Source of the DNA: Pyrinomonadaceae bacterium
Lineage (GTDB): Bacteria > Acidobacteriota > Blastocatellia > Pyrinomonadales > Pyrinomonadaceae
DNA: 64,000 bases
Direction of reading: 5' to 3'
Assembly: GCA_019694345.1 (NCBI GenBank)
Contig: JAIBCA010000115.1
Span: 1 to 64,000 of the forward strand
This document shows, one piece after another, positions 63,643 to 64,000 of this stretch. The notes beneath the pieces were generated by a model that saw only the letters and a program-made list of their open reading frames with translations, was not told the DNA's origin and made no database searches. Both the position numbers and the translations under genes were made by a program. Each line of letters starts with the position of its first letter. The first letter of the stretch is position 1.

Positions 63643-63670
63643 ATATTTTGGGCTAAATGTTCGGGTTAGC

Positions 63671-63676
63671 TTGACA
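63671..63676 (+). promoter_or_regulatory. Candidate -35 for the receptor gene
   Basis: A consensus TTGACA is followed after 16-17 nt by AT-rich sequence with weak -10 matches (TTAAAA/TAAAAC). The gene starts about 150 nt later. Confidence 0.35.
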
Positions 63677-63849
63677 TCATGTTAAGGCTATATTAAAACT
63701 TTGTTGGAAGCACCGACAAACAACACGCTATTTTGGTTTTCACGGTTCCCGGACAAACGGTTATCTTGGAGATCGGTGGCACTTTAATGACCGAGATCGA
63801 CATCCGGTTGATCGGTTCTAGTTTCTAAATTTAAGGAGATCAATACTTT

Positions 63850-64000
63850 ATGCCTAAGTCGCTTGTTAGTTCGAGGCACCTTTTTTCGATTCTCGCATAT
63901 TTCGCAATGGCAATTTGTGCTTTGCAGGTACCGGGCCAATCGCAAGCCATTAATGGACAGATCGAAGGCGTTGTTACAGATTCGGCGGGTGCGGCGGTTC
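63850..64000 (+). CDS. Oar/TonB-dependent-receptor-type protein, 3' truncated by window edge
   Basis: About 50 codons visible from an ATG with AAGGAGAT upstream. A signal peptide (residues 1-34, hydrophobic core SILAYFAMAICALQV) is followed by INGQIEGVVTDSAGAAV. This is the opening strand of a carboxypeptidase regulatory-like (CarboxypepD_reg) domain. In Acidobacteriota that domain usually opens a very large outer-membrane TonB-dependent receptor of the Oar type. The barrel itself is out of view, so this is inference from the first domain. Confidence 0.75.
   Translation, partial: MPKSLVSSRHLFSILAYFAMAICALQVPGQSQAINGQIEGVVTDSAGAAV

Noticed and set aside
1-64000. tRNA, rRNA, insertion sequences and CRISPR arrays
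   Set aside because: Intergenic regions were read for T-loop motifs, inverted-repeat-flanked transposase genes and regularly spaced repeats; none was found.

Overview
This is a chromosomal window of roughly half G+C by eye, densely packed with genes on both strands. It carries about 50 protein genes, including one partial gene at each edge. No tRNA, rRNA, insertion sequence, phage gene or CRISPR array was seen. The most likely source is an Acidobacteriota bacterium, probably class Blastocatellia (Pyrinomonadaceae-like). Evidence for this is a VWFA-related domain protein of the acidobacterial type, lipoproteins with Asn/Thr/Ala-rich linkers, a carboxypeptidase-regulatory-domain receptor start at the right edge, BshC, and many secreted beta-rich proteins of unknown function. 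This assignment is inference from gene content, not a database match.

Layout. 1-3362 (minus): molybdopterin genes moeA, a methyltransferase and moaC, followed by an M50 membrane protease and an exported protein cut by the window edge. 3419-9748: a gene remnant, a secreted M24 peptidase, an acyl-CoA dehydrogenase, two Asn/Thr-rich lipoproteins, a CYTH-like protein and a lytic-transglycosylase-like protein. 9960-12937 (plus): glmM, aroB and a small membrane protein. 12940-17175 (minus): a B12-binding-type radical SAM protein and two secreted proteins. 17448-24100 (plus): an M1 peptidase, full-length B12-dependent metH behind a structured leader, and a saccharopine-dehydrogenase-like oxidoreductase. 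24173-32013: a large secreted metalloprotease with FG-GAP-type repeats, an acyltransferase/MFS pair, an FHA-TM-trypsin protein and a thioredoxin-like [2Fe-2S] protein. 32150-39624 (minus): pntB/pntA, a BamE-like secreted protein, a VTT membrane protein, an uncharacterised 2OG-Fe(II) oxygenase and gcvPB. 39664-50962 (minus): glycosylation genes, a Tat-exported PLP enzyme and a 34-residue membrane protein, gcvPA, two secreted proteins, gcvH, gcvT, then a TPR operon. 51172-64000 (plus): larE, glutamate dehydrogenase, an outer-membrane beta-barrel protein, a BNR-repeat protein, bshC, mutL, a ROK regulator and the start of an Oar/TonB-type receptor.

Functional themes. The complete glycine cleavage set (T, H, PA, PB) lies on one strand but is interrupted twice by unrelated genes. 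One-carbon metabolism is also represented by metH. Envelope construction is represented by glmM, the transglycosylase, a GT2/GT-C-like pair, an acyltransferase and several outer-membrane or secreted proteins. Redox metabolism is represented by pntAB, bshC and the [2Fe-2S] protein.

No obvious defence or biosynthetic system stands out. The least explained items are the 2OG oxygenase with an unidentified N-terminal half, two intergenic segments predicted by eye to form structured RNA (before metH and after the TPR operon), an 18-bp perfect palindrome between divergent operons, and the Tat-exported PLP enzyme with its small membrane-protein neighbour.
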